Shown in pieces: positions 25,623 through 33,830 of a DNA stretch of 64,000 nucleotides (position 1 is the first letter of the stretch; each line of letters opens with the position of its first letter). The DNA is taken from contig CAYZBJ010000012.1 of the NCBI GenBank assembly GCA_964476625.1, forward strand, positions 1 to 64,000, given 5' to 3'. This stretch comes from JAMLIN01 sp964476625 (GTDB lineage: Bacteria > Pseudomonadota > Gammaproteobacteria > Burkholderiales > Burkholderiaceae_E). The translations under genes and the position numbers were made by a program. Below the pieces are notes generated by a model that had not been told where the DNA came from, did no database searches, and worked only from the letters and a program-made list of their open reading frames with translations.

Positions 25623-27293
25623 ATGGACTACCTGCTGCACATCTTCGTGATGGTGTCGATCTACGCGATCCTCGCCAGCTCGTTCAACCTGCTGATCGGC
25701 TACGCGGGGCTGTTCGCGCTCTCGCACGCGGCCTTCTTCGGCGTCGGCGCCTACGCGACCGCGATCCTGGCCGGCACCTACGGCATCGGGTTCCCGCTGC
25801 CGCTGCTGATCGGCATCGTGGTGACCGCGGCGCTCGGCATCGTCATCGCGCTGCCGGCCCTGCGCATCGGCGGCGACTACCTCGTGATCGTCACCCTCGC
25901 CCTGCAGGTGATCGTCACCACCGTGCTGCTCAACTGGACCAGCCTGACCGGCGGCACCGATGGCATCCGTGGCATCCCGCGGCTGGAGTTCTTCGGCACG
26001 GTGCTCGATTCGCCCGGCAGGTTCCTGCCGGCGGCGCTCATCACCGCGGCGATCTGCTTCGCCATTGCCTGGCGCCTCGGCGCCTCGCCCTTTGGTCGCG
26101 CGCTCAAGGCCATGCGCGAGAACGAGGCCGCCGTCCAGGCGATCGGCAAGAACGTCGTCGCGATGAAGCTGATGGTGTTCGCGATCGCCGCGGCGCTCGC
26201 CTCGGTCGCCGGTTCGCTCTACGCGCACTACTTCACCTTCGTCTCGGCCGAGGGCTTCACCGTCGAGCTGACCATCTACATGCTGGCGATGGTGATCATC
26301 GGCGGCACCGGCAACCTCGTCGGCTCGCTGGTGGGCGCGCTCGTGCTGGTGGCGCTACCCGAGATGCTGAAGTTCGTCGACATGCCGCCCGACATCGCCG
26401 ACAAGGTCCGGAACATGCTCTACGGCCTGCTCCTGATCGTGATGCTGCGGCTGCGCCCGCAAGGCCTGCTGCCCGAGTCGGCCTCGGCCAACGTGCTGCA
26501 TGCGCCGCCCGAGCGTCCGCCGGTGGCGACGCAGGCCGCCGGCGCCGCGCTCGAGGGCAAGGGCCTGGCCAAGCGCTTCGGCGGCATCGTCGCGGTGCGC
26601 GACTTCGACATCACGATTCCGCCGGGCCGGATCACCGGCCTGATCGGGCCCAACGGCGCCGGCAAGACGACCGCGTTCAACCTGCTCACCGGCTTCCTGC
26701 AGCCCAACGAGGGCGAGGTGAGCTACCGCGGCAAGTCGCTCAAGGGCCTCAAGCCGCACCAGATCGTCCGGGCGGGGGTGGCGCGCTCATTCCAGGACCT
26801 CAAGCTGTTCACCGGCCTGACGGTGCTCGAGAACGTTCTGGTCGCGCTGCCGAACCAGCGCGGCGACAATCTCCTGTACGTCTACTTCATGCCCTGGAAG
26901 GTGCGCGCCGAGGAGCGCGAGAACCTCGGGCGCGCGATGTCGATCCTCGAGTTCGTCGGTCTCGGCGATCGCGCCGCCGACCCGGCCGCCGACCTGTCCT
27001 ACGCCGAGGAGAAGCTGCTGGTCGTGGCGCGCCTGCTCGCCACCGGGGCCGAGGCGCTGCTGTTCGACGAGCCGCTCTCGGGGCTCGCGCCCAACGCGCT
27101 CGCCAAGGTGATGCCGGTGTTCCGCCGGCTGGCCGAATCCGGCCGCACCCTGTGCATCATCGAGCACAACCTCGACGTGATCCGCGAACTGTGCAGCCAG
27201 GTGGTGTTCCTCGACGAAGGGCGCAAGCTCGCCGAGGGCACGCCCGACGAGCTGATGCACGATCCGGAGCTTTCGGAGCGGTACTTCAAATGA
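25623..27293 (+). CDS. LivM-LivG fusion: ABC permease fused to ATP-binding protein
   Basis: One 556-aa frame joins a LivM permease (residues 1-285, ending in RLRPQGLLPE) through a short linker to a LivG ATPase (from about 312). The ATPase has Walker A GPNGAGKTT (about 344-352) and Walker B ALLFDEPLSG. Its signature motif reads LSYAEEKLLVVAR instead of LSYGxQR/LSGGQ, a marked deviation. The start at 25623 is two bases after livH. The last four bases overlap the next gene (ATGA). Confidence 0.92.
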   Translation: MDYLLHIFVMVSIYAILASSFNLLIGYAGLFALSHAAFFGVGAYATAILAGTYGIGFPLPLLIGIVVTAALGIVIALPALRIGGDYLVIVTLALQVIVTTVLLNWTSLTGGTDGIRGIPRLEFFGTVLDSPGRFLPAALITAAICFAIAWRLGASPFGRALKAMRENEAAVQAIGKNVVAMKLMVFAIAAALASVAGSLYAHYFTFVSAEGFTVELTIYMLAMVIIGGTGNLVGSLVGALVLVALPEMLKFVDMPPDIADKVRNMLYGLLLIVMLRLRPQGLLPESASANVLHAPPERPPVATQAAGAALEGKGLAKRFGGIVAVRDFDITIPPGRITGLIGPNGAGKTTAFNLLTGFLQPNEGEVSYRGKSLKGLKPHQIVRAGVARSFQDLKLFTGLTVLENVLVALPNQRGDNLLYVYFMPWKVRAEERENLGRAMSILEFVGLGDRAADPAADLSYAEEKLLVVARLLATGAEALLFDEPLSGLAPNALAKVMPVFRRLAESGRTLCIIEHNLDVIRELCSQVVFLDEGRKLAEGTPDELMHDPELSERYFK

Positions 27294-27997
27294 GTGTCTC
27301 GCTGAAGGTCAGGGGGCTCGCGGCCGGCTACGGCAACAAGCGGGTGGTCGACGGCATCGACCTCGACGTCGAGGCCGGCGGCATCGTGCTGCTGCTCGGG
27401 CACAACGGCGCCGGCAAGACCACGTTCGCGCGGGCCCTGTTCGGCCTGCTGCAACCCGAGGAGGGCAAGGTCTGGCTGGGCGAGCGCGAGATCACCGGTC
27501 GCACGCCGGCGCGCAACGTCGCCGACGGCTTCGCCTTCGTGCCCCAGGGCCACGGCGTCTTTCGCACCCTCACCGTGGCCGACAACCTCGAGCTCGGCGG
27601 CTTCGTCGAGCACGACCGCAGCCTCCTGCAGGAGCGCCGCGAGCGGGTGTTCGCGATGTTCCCGATCCTTGCCGAGCGCAGCGCCCAGCTCGCCGGCACG
27701 ATGTCGGGCGGCCAGCAGCAGATGCTGGCGATCGGCATCGCGCTGATGCATGCGCCCTCGTTCATGCTGCTCGACGAGCCCTCGATCGGCCTGGCGCCGA
27801 ACCTGGTCGAGAAGGTGATGCAGAGCGTGGTCGAGATCAACCGGACCCTGGGCACCACCATCCTGATCGTCGAACAGAACGTGAAGGCGAGCCTGCCGAT
27901 CGCGCAGCGCGCGGCGGTGTTCAAGACCGGGCGGAAGATCTACGACGGCGACCCCGAGCCGCTCGGCGATCATGTCCGGCTGATGGAATATTTCTGA
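27290..27997 (+). CDS. livF: LivF-type ABC ATP-binding protein
   Basis: A 235-aa ATPase, the LivF partner. Walker A GHNGAGKTT is at about 36-44, signature MSGGQQQ near 142, Walker B FMLLDEPSIGLAPN just after. Start overlaps the preceding stop by four bases. With the LivMG protein it forms the heterodimeric motor of the importer. Confidence 0.94.
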   Translation: MSVSLKVRGLAAGYGNKRVVDGIDLDVEAGGIVLLLGHNGAGKTTFARALFGLLQPEEGKVWLGEREITGRTPARNVADGFAFVPQGHGVFRTLTVADNLELGGFVEHDRSLLQERRERVFAMFPILAERSAQLAGTMSGGQQQMLAIGIALMHAPSFMLLDEPSIGLAPNLVEKVMQSVVEINRTLGTTILIVEQNVKASLPIAQRAAVFKTGRKIYDGDPEPLGDHVRLMEYF

Positions 27998-28003
27998 GCG
28001 ACC

Positions 28004-28035
28004 GCCCGGTACGGGTGGCAGGCGCCACCCCGGGC
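28004..28035 (+). terminator. GC-rich hairpin after the liv operon
   Basis: GGGTGGC-AGGC-GCCACCC forms a 7-bp stem, and outer arms GCCCG/CGGGC extend it after a GTAC bulge. It sits between livF and the PRISE gene, 20 bases before the latter's start, so it may attenuate rather than end transcription. Confidence 0.4.
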
Positions 28036-28055
28036 GGGCGGCAAGGAGTCACCAC

Positions 28056-29147
28056 ATGGCGAAGAAGAAGGTCCTCGTGGCCGGCGCATCCGGCCTCGTC
28101 GGATTCGCCGCGATCCGGCATTTCCTCACCCTGCCCGACTGGGACGTGGTCGGCGTATCGCGGCGCCGCCCGCCGGGGCTCGACGACGCCAACCTCGTCT
28201 CGGTCGACCTGACCGATCGCGAAGCCTGCGCCGAAGTCTTCGGCGCCATGGGCGACGTCACCCATGTCGTGTATGCGGCGCTCTACGAGAAGGACGAGCT
28301 GATCGCCGGCTGGCGCGACCCCGAGCAGATGCGGATCAACGACGCGATGCTGCGCAACCTGCTCGATCCGTTGCTGGTGGCGGCCAATGGCCTCAAGCAC
28401 GTCACCCTCCTGCAAGGCACCAAGGCCTACGGGGTGCACATCGAGGCGGTACCGGCGCCGGCGCGCGAGCGCTGGCCGCGCCATCCGCACGACAACTTCT
28501 ACTGGTTCCAGGAAGACTACCTGCGCGAATGCCAGGCGGGCGCCGACTGGCATTTCACTATCCTGCGCCCGCAGGTGATCTTCGGCGAGTCGCTCGGCAG
28601 CGCCATGAACCCGATCCCCGCGATCGGCGTCTATGCGGCGATCCTCAAGGACGAAGGCAAGCCGCTCTCCTATCCGGGCGGTGCGCGGCGCATCGTGCAG
28701 GCGGTCGATGCCGACCTGCTGGCGCGCGCCTGCGCCTGGGCGGCGGTCGCGCCCGAGTGCCGCAACGAGACCTTCAACATCAACAACGGCGAAGCCTTCG
28801 AATGGGCCACCGTGTGGCCGGCGATGGCCGACGCCTTCGGCATGGCGGTGGGCGAGCCGAAGCCGATGTCGCTCGCGGTCGAGATGCCGAAGCGCCAGGA
28901 GCAATGGAGTCGGATCCACCGGCAGTACGGGCTGAAGTCGCCCGAGTCCCTGCGCGACTTCGTCGGCCTGTCGTTCCAGTACGCCGATCGCAACTTCGCC
29001 TATGGCGATGAGCTCGCGGCGCTGCCGACGATGGTGAGCACCATCAAGGCGCGCCAGTGCGGCTTCCAGGACTACGTCGATACCGAGGAGATGTTCGTGC
29101 GGCTGATCCGGCGCTTCCAGGAACGGGAGTGGCTGCCGCCGCGCTGA
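28056..29147 (+). CDS. NAD(P)-dependent reductase of the PRISE / iridoid-synthase-like SDR type
   Basis: A 363-aa extended SDR. The Rossmann loop is GASGLVG at 10-16. The family-typical LLQGTKAYGVH (about 127-137) and DNFYWFQEDYLRE (about 149-161, with the catalytic Tyr) identify the progesterone-5-beta-reductase/iridoid-synthase-like group, which reduces C=C bonds of enones. The GGCAAGGAG site precedes 28056. It follows the liv importer in the same direction and probably belongs to the same pathway, pointing to an enone or isoprenoid substrate (inference). Confidence 0.85.
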   Translation: MAKKKVLVAGASGLVGFAAIRHFLTLPDWDVVGVSRRRPPGLDDANLVSVDLTDREACAEVFGAMGDVTHVVYAALYEKDELIAGWRDPEQMRINDAMLRNLLDPLLVAANGLKHVTLLQGTKAYGVHIEAVPAPARERWPRHPHDNFYWFQEDYLRECQAGADWHFTILRPQVIFGESLGSAMNPIPAIGVYAAILKDEGKPLSYPGGARRIVQAVDADLLARACAWAAVAPECRNETFNINNGEAFEWATVWPAMADAFGMAVGEPKPMSLAVEMPKRQEQWSRIHRQYGLKSPESLRDFVGLSFQYADRNFAYGDELAALPTMVSTIKARQCGFQDYVDTEEMFVRLIRRFQEREWLPPR

Positions 29148-29151
29148 TCGC

Positions 29152-29230
29152 CGTCGGAAATGGGGTCACGTCGGAAATGGGGTCAGACACCATTTGTCGA
29201 GACAAATGGTGTCTGACCCCATTTCCGACG
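29152..29230. repeat. REP-like GGGGTCAGAC element, copy 2, with perfect 30-bp hairpin
   Basis: A 17-bp unit CGTCGGAAATGGGGTCA is tandemly repeated (29152-29168, 29169-29185). The second unit opens a perfect 30-bp inverted repeat (29169-29198 and 29201-29230) around a two-base centre. It lies between the convergent PRISE and leuA genes and could also terminate both. Confidence 0.8.
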
Positions 29231-29260
29231 GGCGCCTGAGGCGGCGCCCGCCGTACGCTG

Positions 29261-30964
29261 TCAGCCCTCGGTGCCGGTGGCGGCTGCTGCCTCGGCAGTC
29301 GCGGGCCGCAGGCCGAGGCGGCGCGCCGCGCCGACCACCGCGAGGATCGAGGCCGTTACGGTGTTGGCATCGCGCGCCGCGCCGAAGCGGGTGCCGGGCA
29401 CGCCGGGCGCCGCCGCCTCGACGATTGCCATCGCCTGCGCGTCCGAGCCGCCGCCGATGCTGTGCTCGATGTAGTCGTCGATGCGCAGGCCCGCGCCGAG
29501 CGCATTGACCGCGGCATCGATCGGGCCGTTGCCCTGGCCGCGCAGCCGGTGGACGACGCCGTCGACCTCGACCACCAGTTCGATGCCCTGGGCGCCGTCC
29601 GGCGCATCGAAGAGCCGGTGGCGCACATGGCGCATCCCGCCGTCGTCGGCCGACGGCGTGAAGTAGGTGCGCTCGAACATGGTCCAGAGTTCCTTGCTGC
29701 TGACCTCGGCCTCGCTCGTGTCGGTGTAGGCCTGCACTACCGCGCTGAACTCGACCTGCATCCGCCGGGGCATGGTCACCCCGTGGTCGCGCTCGAGCAG
29801 GAAGGCGATGCCGCCCTTGCCCGACTGGCTGTTGACCCGGACGATGCTGTCGTAGGTCCGGCCGAGGTCCTGCGGATCGATCGGCAGGTAGGGAACCTCC
29901 CAGATGCCGTCGGCCGACTGCGCCGCGAAGCCCTTCTTGATCGCATCCTGGTGCGAGCCCGAGAACGCGGTGAAGACGAGGTCGCCGACATACGGGTGCC
30001 GCGGGTGGATCGGCATCGCGGTGCAGGCCTCGGCGACGCGGGCGACCCCGGCGATGTCGGAGAAGTCGAGCCCCGGATGCACGCCCTGGGTGTAGAGGTT
30101 GAGCGCGAGGGTCACCACGTCGACGTTGCCGCTGCGCTCGCCGTTGCCGAACAGGCAGCCCTCGACCCGCTGGGCGCCGGCCATCACCGCGAGTTCGGCG
30201 CTGGCCACGCCGGTGCCGCGGTCGTTGTGCGGATGGACCGACAGCACGACGTGCTCGCGCCGTTCGAGACGGCGGTGCATCCACTCGATCTGGTCGGCGA
30301 ACACATTGGGGGTCGAGACCTCGACCGTGGTCGGCAGGTTGATGATCACCTGCCGGCCCGGCCCGGCATCCCAGGTCCGGATCGCGGTATTGGAGGCTTC
30401 GAGCGCGACCTCGAGTTCGGTCATGCAGAAGACTTCCGGCGAGTACTGGAGCACCCATTCGGTCTGCGGGTGCTGGTCGGTGAGCTTGCGGATCAGGCCG
30501 ACCTGCTCGCGCACCAAGTCCATGACCTGCGGCACCGTCATGTCGAAGACCACGCGCCGCCAGACCGGCGCGGTCGCATTGTAGAGATGGACGATCGCGC
30601 GGCGCGCGCCCGCCACCGAAAGCACCGTCTGCTCGATCAGTTCGGGGCGGGCCTGGGTGATCACCATCGGGGTGACGTCGTCGGGAATCCTGCCGTCATC
30701 GACGAGACCGCGGATGAAGTCGAAATCGGTCTGCGATGCGGACGGGAAGCCGACCTCGATCTCCTTGAAGCCGATGCGCACGAGTTCGTCGAACAGGCGC
30801 TGCTTGCGGGCCGAGTTCATCGGCTCGAACAGCGCCTGGTTGCCGTCGCGCAGGTCGGTCGACAGCCAGATCGGCGCCTCGGTGATGGTGCGCGACGGCC
30901 ACTGGCGGTCGGGGAGGTCGATCGTCGGGAACGGTCGATAGCGGGTAGCGGGGTTTGCAAGCAT
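29261..30964 (-). CDS. leuA: 2-isopropylmalate synthase
   Basis: A 567-aa LeuA of the long (type 2, about 560-aa) class. The catalytic DLRDGNQ is at 37-43, the metal-binding HPHNDRG near 233-239 and NGERSGNVD near 266-274; the C-terminal 150 residues form the leucine-feedback regulatory domain. It condenses acetyl-CoA with 2-oxoisovalerate in leucine synthesis. ATG 30964 is preferred over a TTG three codons upstream because family members begin with MLxNPxxxYRPF. A leucine-rich leader peptide and promoter lie upstream (31094-31226). Confidence 0.96.
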   Translation of the reverse strand: MLANPATRYRPFPTIDLPDRQWPSRTITEAPIWLSTDLRDGNQALFEPMNSARKQRLFDELVRIGFKEIEVGFPSASQTDFDFIRGLVDDGRIPDDVTPMVITQARPELIEQTVLSVAGARRAIVHLYNATAPVWRRVVFDMTVPQVMDLVREQVGLIRKLTDQHPQTEWVLQYSPEVFCMTELEVALEASNTAIRTWDAGPGRQVIINLPTTVEVSTPNVFADQIEWMHRRLERREHVVLSVHPHNDRGTGVASAELAVMAGAQRVEGCLFGNGERSGNVDVVTLALNLYTQGVHPGLDFSDIAGVARVAEACTAMPIHPRHPYVGDLVFTAFSGSHQDAIKKGFAAQSADGIWEVPYLPIDPQDLGRTYDSIVRVNSQSGKGGIAFLLERDHGVTMPRRMQVEFSAVVQAYTDTSEAEVSSKELWTMFERTYFTPSADDGGMRHVRHRLFDAPDGAQGIELVVEVDGVVHRLRGQGNGPIDAAVNALGAGLRIDDYIEHSIGGGSDAQAMAIVEAAAPGVPGTRFGAARDANTVTASILAVVGAARRLGLRPATAEAAAATGTEG

Positions 30965-30991
30965 CTTGGTCAACTCGATTCGGTGCGTGGT

Positions 30992-31014
30992 GCGCGCTCC
31001 CGGTGGGGACGCGC
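30992..31014 (-). promoter_or_regulatory. Candidate attenuator hairpin before leuA
   Basis: On the minus strand GCGCG-TCCC pairs with GGGA-GCGCGC around CACC with one bulge, 28-50 bases before the leuA start. No T run follows, so it may act on translation or termination; it is the strongest stem between the leader peptide and leuA. Confidence 0.35.
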
Positions 31015-31093
31015 CGGATGGGTTCCTTGCGCACGTACTTCCCTGCAGCGCTCCTGGTGGGGAGGCTGTGGCTAGGCCGGGGTCTGGGGAAGT

Positions 31094-31189
31094 TCAGTGA
31101 ATCGCGATGACGATGCACGGGCGCGCGTACCGACCCCGGCCGAGCGCTAGGCTCGGACGTAGAAGCAGGGGTAGTCGGCGGATGTGCAT
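31094..31189 (-). CDS. leuL: leuA leader peptide (attenuation), 31 aa
   Basis: A 31-codon frame: MHIRRLPLLLRPSLALGRGR followed by YARPCIVIAIH and TGA. Six of residues 6-16 are Leu, and three of them use CTA, a codon that is rare in the surrounding high-GC genes. It lies 129 bases upstream of leuA on the same strand, directly after a good sigma-70 promoter. The predicted transcription start coincides with the A of the ATG, so it may be translated as a leaderless message; an in-frame ATG at 31201 overlaps the -10 element and is less likely. A CCGAGC/GCTCGG hairpin spans the Leu codons. This is the classic layout of leucine attenuation. Confidence 0.72.
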   Translation of the reverse strand: MHIRRLPLLLRPSLALGRGRYARPCIVIAIH

Positions 31190-31196
31190 ACCCCCG

Positions 31197-31226
31197 ACCA
31201 TACGTCCCGCCCCCGGGGGCTGTCAA
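31197..31226 (-). promoter_or_regulatory. Sigma-70 promoter of the leu leader/leuA
   Basis: TTGACA (31221-31226), an 18-base spacer and TATGGT (31197-31202) on the minus strand; a start 8 bases after the -10 falls on the ATG of the leader peptide. Confidence 0.65.
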
Positions 31227-31351
31227 CCCGGGAGCGGTGGACGGCCCATATACTGTGGCGCCAGCGGTATCGCCCGTCGGATATCCCCTGTCCGCATTCC
31301 CGGAGATCTCGCCATGACCGGACTCCTCCCGCTTCCCGCCCTGGCGCGCCC

Positions 31352-32053
31352 ATGAAGACGGCGATCGCCCTGCGGCATCTCGCCTTCGAGGACCTCGGCC
31401 TGCTCGCCCCCTGGCTCGAGGCGCGTGGCTACCGCGTGCGCTATCTCGATGTCGGCGTCGATTCGCTGGCGACGCCCGAGCTCGGCCAGGCCGACCTCCT
31501 GGTGGTGCTGGGAGGCCCGATCGGCGCCGGGGAAGACCATCTCTATCCGTATCTCGCCGACGAGGCACGGCTGGTCGAGCGGCGGCTCGCCAGTGGCCGG
31601 CCGCTGCTGGGGATCTGTCTCGGCGCACAGCTGATGGCCCGCGCGCTCGGGGCGCGGGTGCAGCCGATGGGCTGCCACGAGATCGGCTTCGCGCCGCTCA
31701 CCTTGACCGCGGCCGGCAGCCGGTCGCCACTGGCCGCAATCGCCGGCCAGCCGGTCCTGCACTGGCATGGCGACCGCTTCGACATTCCGGCCGGGCTCGA
31801 GAGCCTCGCGGGCACCGCGGTCTGCCCGAACCAGGCCTTCATGGTCGGGGACCATGCGCTGGCCTGGCAATTCCATCTCGAGGTGGATTGCGCGCGGATC
31901 GAGCAATGGCTCATCGGGCATGCGGTCGAACTCGCGCGGGCCGGCGTCGACATTGCCCGTCTGCGCGCGGATGCCCGAAGCCATGGCGCCGGCCTGCGGG
32001 CGGCGCTTGCCGGCACCATGGATGCCTGGTTCGCCCGTCCCGGCTTCTCGTGA
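31352..32053 (+). CDS. Class I glutamine amidotransferase (GATase1)
   Basis: A 233-aa GATase. The nucleophile is Cys89 in LLGICLGAQLMA, with His175 and Glu177 in WQFHLEVD completing the triad. This length and layout match the stand-alone GuaA-like amidotransferases annotated as glutamine amidotransferase. The start at 31352 has a poor ribosome-binding site but fits the N-terminus (MKTAIALRHLAFEDLG). It is divergent from leuA; acceptor substrate unknown. Confidence 0.88.
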   Translation: MKTAIALRHLAFEDLGLLAPWLEARGYRVRYLDVGVDSLATPELGQADLLVVLGGPIGAGEDHLYPYLADEARLVERRLASGRPLLGICLGAQLMARALGARVQPMGCHEIGFAPLTLTAAGSRSPLAAIAGQPVLHWHGDRFDIPAGLESLAGTAVCPNQAFMVGDHALAWQFHLEVDCARIEQWLIGHAVELARAGVDIARLRADARSHGAGLRAALAGTMDAWFARPGFS

Positions 32054-32077
32054 CGGGCCCCGCCCCGAGCCTATGAT
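32050..32077 (+). promoter_or_regulatory. Possible promoter of the GST gene
   Basis: TATGAT (32072-32077) with GTGACG 16 bases upstream (32050-32055). The -10 is good and the -35 weak. Confidence 0.35.
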
Positions 32078-32179
32078 AGGTAGCGGCGGCAAGGCGTCGC
32101 GATGCATCGCTTCGCGGCATCGGCGTGGCCGCCTCGATGACGAATGCCTTCGCAGGAAGGCCGACCGAAAGGAAACGCA

Positions 32180-32797
32180 ATGAAGCTCTATTTCGCCCCC
32201 GGAACCTGTTCGATGGCCGCGCACATCGCGATTTGCGAGACCGGCCTGCCGCACGAGCTGGTGCGCGTCAGCACCAAGACCCACCAGACCGCCGATGGCG
32301 GCGACTACTACAAGATCAATCCGAAGGGCCAGGTGCCGGTCCTCGAGCTCGACGATGGCAGCCGGCTCACCGAGGGGCCGGTCATCGTCCAGTACCTCGC
32401 CGATCGCGCCGGCAACACGGACCTGATGCCGGCGGCGGGCACGATCGAGCGCTACCGCGTGATGGAGTGGCAGAACTACGTGGGCACAGAGATCCACAAG
32501 TCCTTCACCCCGATCTTCAACCCGAATTTCGATGCCGCCGCCAAGGAGGCCGCCAGGCAGATCCTGCGTCGCAAGTTCGAGTGGCTCGACGGCCAGCTCG
32601 CGGGCCGCAGCTTCCTCACGGGCGAGACCTTCACCGGCGCCGATGCCTACCTGTTCGCGGTCAGCGGCTGGGCCAAGGCGGCCGGGCTCGATATCACCGA
32701 CCTCGCCAACGTGCAGCGCTTCATCGCGACCGTCGCGCAGCGGCCGTCGGTCAAGCAGGCCCTCGAGGACGAGGGCAAGACCGCGAAAGGAGCCTGA
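32180..32797 (+). CDS. Glutathione S-transferase (GstB-like)
   Basis: A 205-aa cytosolic GST. The N-terminal thioredoxin-fold begins MKLYFAPGTCSMAAHIA, with the catalytic Ser/Cys around 10-11 as in the beta-class bacterial enzymes, and the GSH-binding QVPVLELDDGSRLTEGPVI at about 51-69. The C-terminal helical domain has FTGADAYLF. AAAGGAAACGCA precedes the ATG. It is six bases upstream of the nitronate monooxygenase gene and likely cotranscribed. Confidence 0.93.
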   Translation: MKLYFAPGTCSMAAHIAICETGLPHELVRVSTKTHQTADGGDYYKINPKGQVPVLELDDGSRLTEGPVIVQYLADRAGNTDLMPAAGTIERYRVMEWQNYVGTEIHKSFTPIFNPNFDAAAKEAARQILRRKFEWLDGQLAGRSFLTGETFTGADAYLFAVSGWAKAAGLDITDLANVQRFIATVAQRPSVKQALEDEGKTAKGA

Positions 32798-32803
32798 GCC
32801 GCC

Positions 32804-33757
32804 ATGACACCCACCGAGAAACTGCGGGCCCTGCTGGCGATCGAGCATCCGGTGCTGCTCGCGCCGATGGCCGGCATCAGCGGCGGCGAACTCGCGGCGG
32901 CGGTCAGCCGGGCCGGCGGGCTCGGCCTGATCGGCGGCGGCTATGGCGACGCCGCCTGGCTCGACGAGCAGCTGCGCATCGCCGGCGCCGCCCGTTACGG
33001 TGTCGGTTTCATCACCTGGTCGCTCGAGCGCCAGCCGGCGCTGCTCGATCGGGTTCTCGACCATGGCGTCCCGGCCGTCATCCTGTCGTTCGGCGGCATC
33101 GATCGTTTCGCGCCGAAGGTCCATGATGCCGGCGCCGTGCTGCTCGCGCAGGTCCAGACGGTGGCGCAGGCGCGCATCGCGGCCACCGCCGGCGCCGATG
33201 TCATCGTGGCCCAGGGCGGGGAGGCCGGCGGCCACGGCGGCATGCGCGGCACGATGGCGCTGGTGCCCGCGGTGGTCGATGCGGTCGGGGACGTGCCGGT
33301 GGTCGCCGCCGGCGGCGTCGCCGATGGCCGGGGCGCGGCTGCGGCCCGGATGCTGGGTGCGGCCGGGGTGATGTGCGGTACCGTCTTCTATGCCTCGACC
33401 GAGTCGCTCGCCCCGGTTGGCGCCAAGCAGCGCCTGGTCGAAGCGGGCGGCGACGAGACCGCCAAGAGCGAGGTGTTCGACCTGGTACGCGGGCGGGACT
33501 GGCCGCCCGGGCCATGGCAGCTGCGCACCCTGTCGAACCGCTTCAGCGAGCGGTGGCGCGGCGATGTCGACGGGCTGCGGGCATCGCTCGCCGACCGGCA
33601 GCGCGACTACGCCAGCGCCCAGGAGGCGGGCGACTTCGATACCGCGGCGGTGATCGCCGGCGAGGCGGCCGACCTGGTGCGCAGCGTTGCACCGGCCGGG
33701 GCCATCGTGAAGTCGATCGTCGACGCTTGCGACCGTTTGCTGGCGAGCGGGCACTGA
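32804..33757 (+). CDS. Nitronate monooxygenase / FMN-dependent 2-nitropropane dioxygenase family
   Basis: A 317-aa TIM-barrel flavoprotein. Family signatures are HPVLLAPMAGISGGELAAAVSRAGGLGLIGGG (split over residues 14-47), AQGGEAGGHGG (about 130-140) and the phosphate-binding AAGGVADGRG. The catalytic His is in the GGHGG segment. It oxidises nitronates or acts as a related FMN oxidoreductase. Proximity to GST suggests a detoxification pair. Confidence 0.9.
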   Translation: MTPTEKLRALLAIEHPVLLAPMAGISGGELAAAVSRAGGLGLIGGGYGDAAWLDEQLRIAGAARYGVGFITWSLERQPALLDRVLDHGVPAVILSFGGIDRFAPKVHDAGAVLLAQVQTVAQARIAATAGADVIVAQGGEAGGHGGMRGTMALVPAVVDAVGDVPVVAAGGVADGRGAAAARMLGAAGVMCGTVFYASTESLAPVGAKQRLVEAGGDETAKSEVFDLVRGRDWPPGPWQLRTLSNRFSERWRGDVDGLRASLADRQRDYASAQEAGDFDTAAVIAGEAADLVRSVAPAGAIVKSIVDACDRLLASGH

Positions 33758-33830
33758 TCTTGCGCGCTGGTCGGACTCGTGCGTGTGCGCCCTGCGTGCA
33801 TGATGCGAGAATCGGCCAGGGAGGAGCTCG

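Noticed and set aside
30965..31351. T-box or riboswitch upstream of leuA
   Set aside because: No conserved T-box sequence or known riboswitch core is visible; a leader peptide explains the region better.
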